This document shows, one piece after another, positions 6,473-6,913 of a DNA stretch of 6,913 bases. Made by a program: the position numbers and the translations under genes. This DNA comes from Chloroflexota bacterium. GTDB lineage: Bacteria; Chloroflexota; Dehalococcoidia; SM23-28-2; RBG-16-64-32. A model generated the notes under the pieces. It did no database searches. It worked only from the letters and a program-made list of their open reading frames with translations, and had not been told where the DNA came from. Numbering within the stretch: the first letter of the stretch is position 1; every line of letters begins with the position of its first letter. The stretch is from contig VBEI01000119.1 in the NCBI GenBank assembly GCA_005882715.1, positions 1 through 6,913 on the forward strand. The letters run 5' to 3'.

Positions 6473-6661
6473 GGGACGGTGAAATCGGCACCGCGACAGA
6501 GGCAGACGCGGCTGTGGCGTAAACGACGTTAACTGGATCTAGAATCGATGTGCGGCCAGCCATAACAGACTAATTACAGATCACCCTAAATTAAGCGGAA
6601 TCTTGACCAGCATTTGCTCTCCGTCAACCCGCGCTTCGCCGACGATAGCCTTCGCACGGAT

Positions 6662-6877
6662 ATGTTCGGTTTGGGGAAGATCGGGAAGGGCGGCTTGGGT
6701 TGGGTTAACAAACAAGACCCGCGCGAAGGTTGGCAGACGCTGAACCTCTTCGTTCTGGCGCTCGCGGAACTTCGCGGATTCGCCGCCATGGCGATTGACC
6801 TCGGTCACTTGTTCCAGGACATGCGCAATTCACGGGCTTGCCTTAGGAGGTATTCCAATGAGCCAACACGGCGTTAA
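6662..6877 (+). pseudogene. Possible remnant of a TadE/TadG-like N-terminus
   Basis: From ATG 6662 the frame gives 71 residues ending in TAA at 6875-6877 (an upstream TTG at 6614 could extend it). The stretch EGWQTLNLFVLALAELRG followed by FAAMAIDLGHLFQDMRN follows the layout of TadE/TadG-like pilus-assembly proteins, which begin RGQ-x-hydrophobic-GFAAxAIDxGHLF and continue LQNAADAAALAG. Here the hydrophobic segment contains Glu and Arg, and the expected continuation is replaced by SRACLRRYSNEPTRR and a stop. It would therefore be a damaged copy, or the likeness is chance. It overlaps the start of the next gene by 20 bases in another frame. The opposite strand also has an open frame here (6581-6829), so coding on plus is not certain. 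Confidence 0.25.
6845..6851 (+). promoter_or_regulatory. Strong ribosome binding site before the ATG at 6858
   Basis: TTAGGAGGTATTCCAATG: AGGAGGT is a near-perfect complement of the 16S rRNA tail and stands six bases before the ATG. It is the best Shine-Dalgarno in the window and the main reason for calling the short partial gene that follows. Confidence 0.7.
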
Positions 6878-6913
6878 CAGGCGGCATCCTCAGCGGGGGC
6901 GGGCCCTCATCGT
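6858..6913 (+). CDS. N-terminus of a probable pilin-related membrane protein (TadE/G- or PilX-like), cut by window edge
   Basis: Only 18 complete codons are present, reading MSQHGVNRRHPQRGRALI and then GT- (Val). The AGGAGGT site directly upstream supports the start. A short basic leader ending QRG followed by R-A-L-I-V is how TadE/TadG-like Flp pilus-assembly proteins and PilX-type minor pilins begin (typically RGQALVLF or QRGAALIV, then a hydrophobic helix). The rest lies outside the window, so the family is a guess from the leader only. The gene points away from the protease, and the intergenic stretch between them could carry promoters for both. Confidence 0.5.
   Translation, partial: MSQHGVNRRHPQRGRALI

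Larger units (their letters stand above)
6279..6661. other. Intergenic region upstream of the protease gene
   Basis: No convincing gene. It is richer in A and T than the rest of the window and holds the protease ribosome site, the palindrome ATCAATTGAT (6328-6337), a set of GGTTAA repeats (6434-6472), a small CGGTG/CACCG hairpin (6477-6493), a CCGCG/CGCGG hairpin (6491-6511) and a GTTAAC site (6528-6533). None of the hairpins is followed by a T-run, so I do not call a terminator. No tRNA or known riboswitch pattern was recognised. Confidence 0.6.

Noticed and set aside
6477..6511. Rho-independent terminator from the small hairpins
   Set aside because: Stems are only 5 bp and no T-run follows on either strand.
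6581..6829. Minus-strand open frame of about 82 codons ending VDGEQMLVKIPLNLG
   Set aside because: Composition is plausible for a gene and I cannot exclude it, but it has only a GTG start (6808) without a Shine-Dalgarno and an upstream stop, matches no family I recognise, and competes with the TadE/G-like plus frame.

Overview
The window is dominated by one very large gene on the minus strand. It starts at 6278 and is still open when it runs off the left edge at position 1, giving 2092 complete codons with no stop. It encodes a secreted subtilisin-type (S8) serine protease: a signal sequence, an inhibitor-like propeptide and an intact Asp/His/Asn/Ser catalytic core, followed by more than 1600 residues of stacked beta-sandwich modules. 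The plus strand across this stretch carries only antisense shadow frames, the longest of them produced by the repeats at the left end.

The protein reads, N to C (right to left in the window): signal/lipobox-like segment (residues 34-46); I9-like propeptide (about 80-150); S8 catalytic domain (about 156-432); seven Ig-like repeats of about 105 residues, each with four conserved cysteines (456-1200); a module of about 150 residues with no secure name (1201-1352); a DUF11 domain (1353-1478); two Ig-like modules that open with a T-x-PTVTI motif (1481-1691); one cadherin-like module with a DPDGD motif (1692-1798); then 109-residue, nearly identical VCBS/cadherin-like units (1799 onward). Two and most of a third of these are visible. 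The C-terminus, with any wall anchor or sorting signal, lies outside the window.

Right of the gene, 6279 to about 6660 is a more AT-rich intergenic stretch with three GGTTAA direct repeats, a possible minus-strand promoter overlapping them, and a palindrome near the start codon. At the far right, on the plus strand, a very good Shine-Dalgarno precedes an ATG at 6858. That reading frame begins like a pilin-related (TadE/TadG- or PilX-like) membrane protein and is cut off by the window edge. Just before it is a short frame that looks like a second, damaged TadE/G-like N-terminus. If both are real, the protease would be divergently oriented from a pilus/secretion-type locus.

The organism is a high-GC bacterium with an AGGAGG-type ribosome site. 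A huge Ser/Thr/Gly-rich, cysteine-bearing extracellular protein with Ig-like, DUF11 and cadherin-like repeats is typical of soil or aquatic environmental bacteria (for example Actinomycetota or Chloroflexota), but the sequence alone does not settle the phylum. I do not see a new multi-gene system here. The most unusual items are the cysteine-patterned Ig array, the nearly identical 327-bp repeats and the unnamed module between the Ig array and DUF11.
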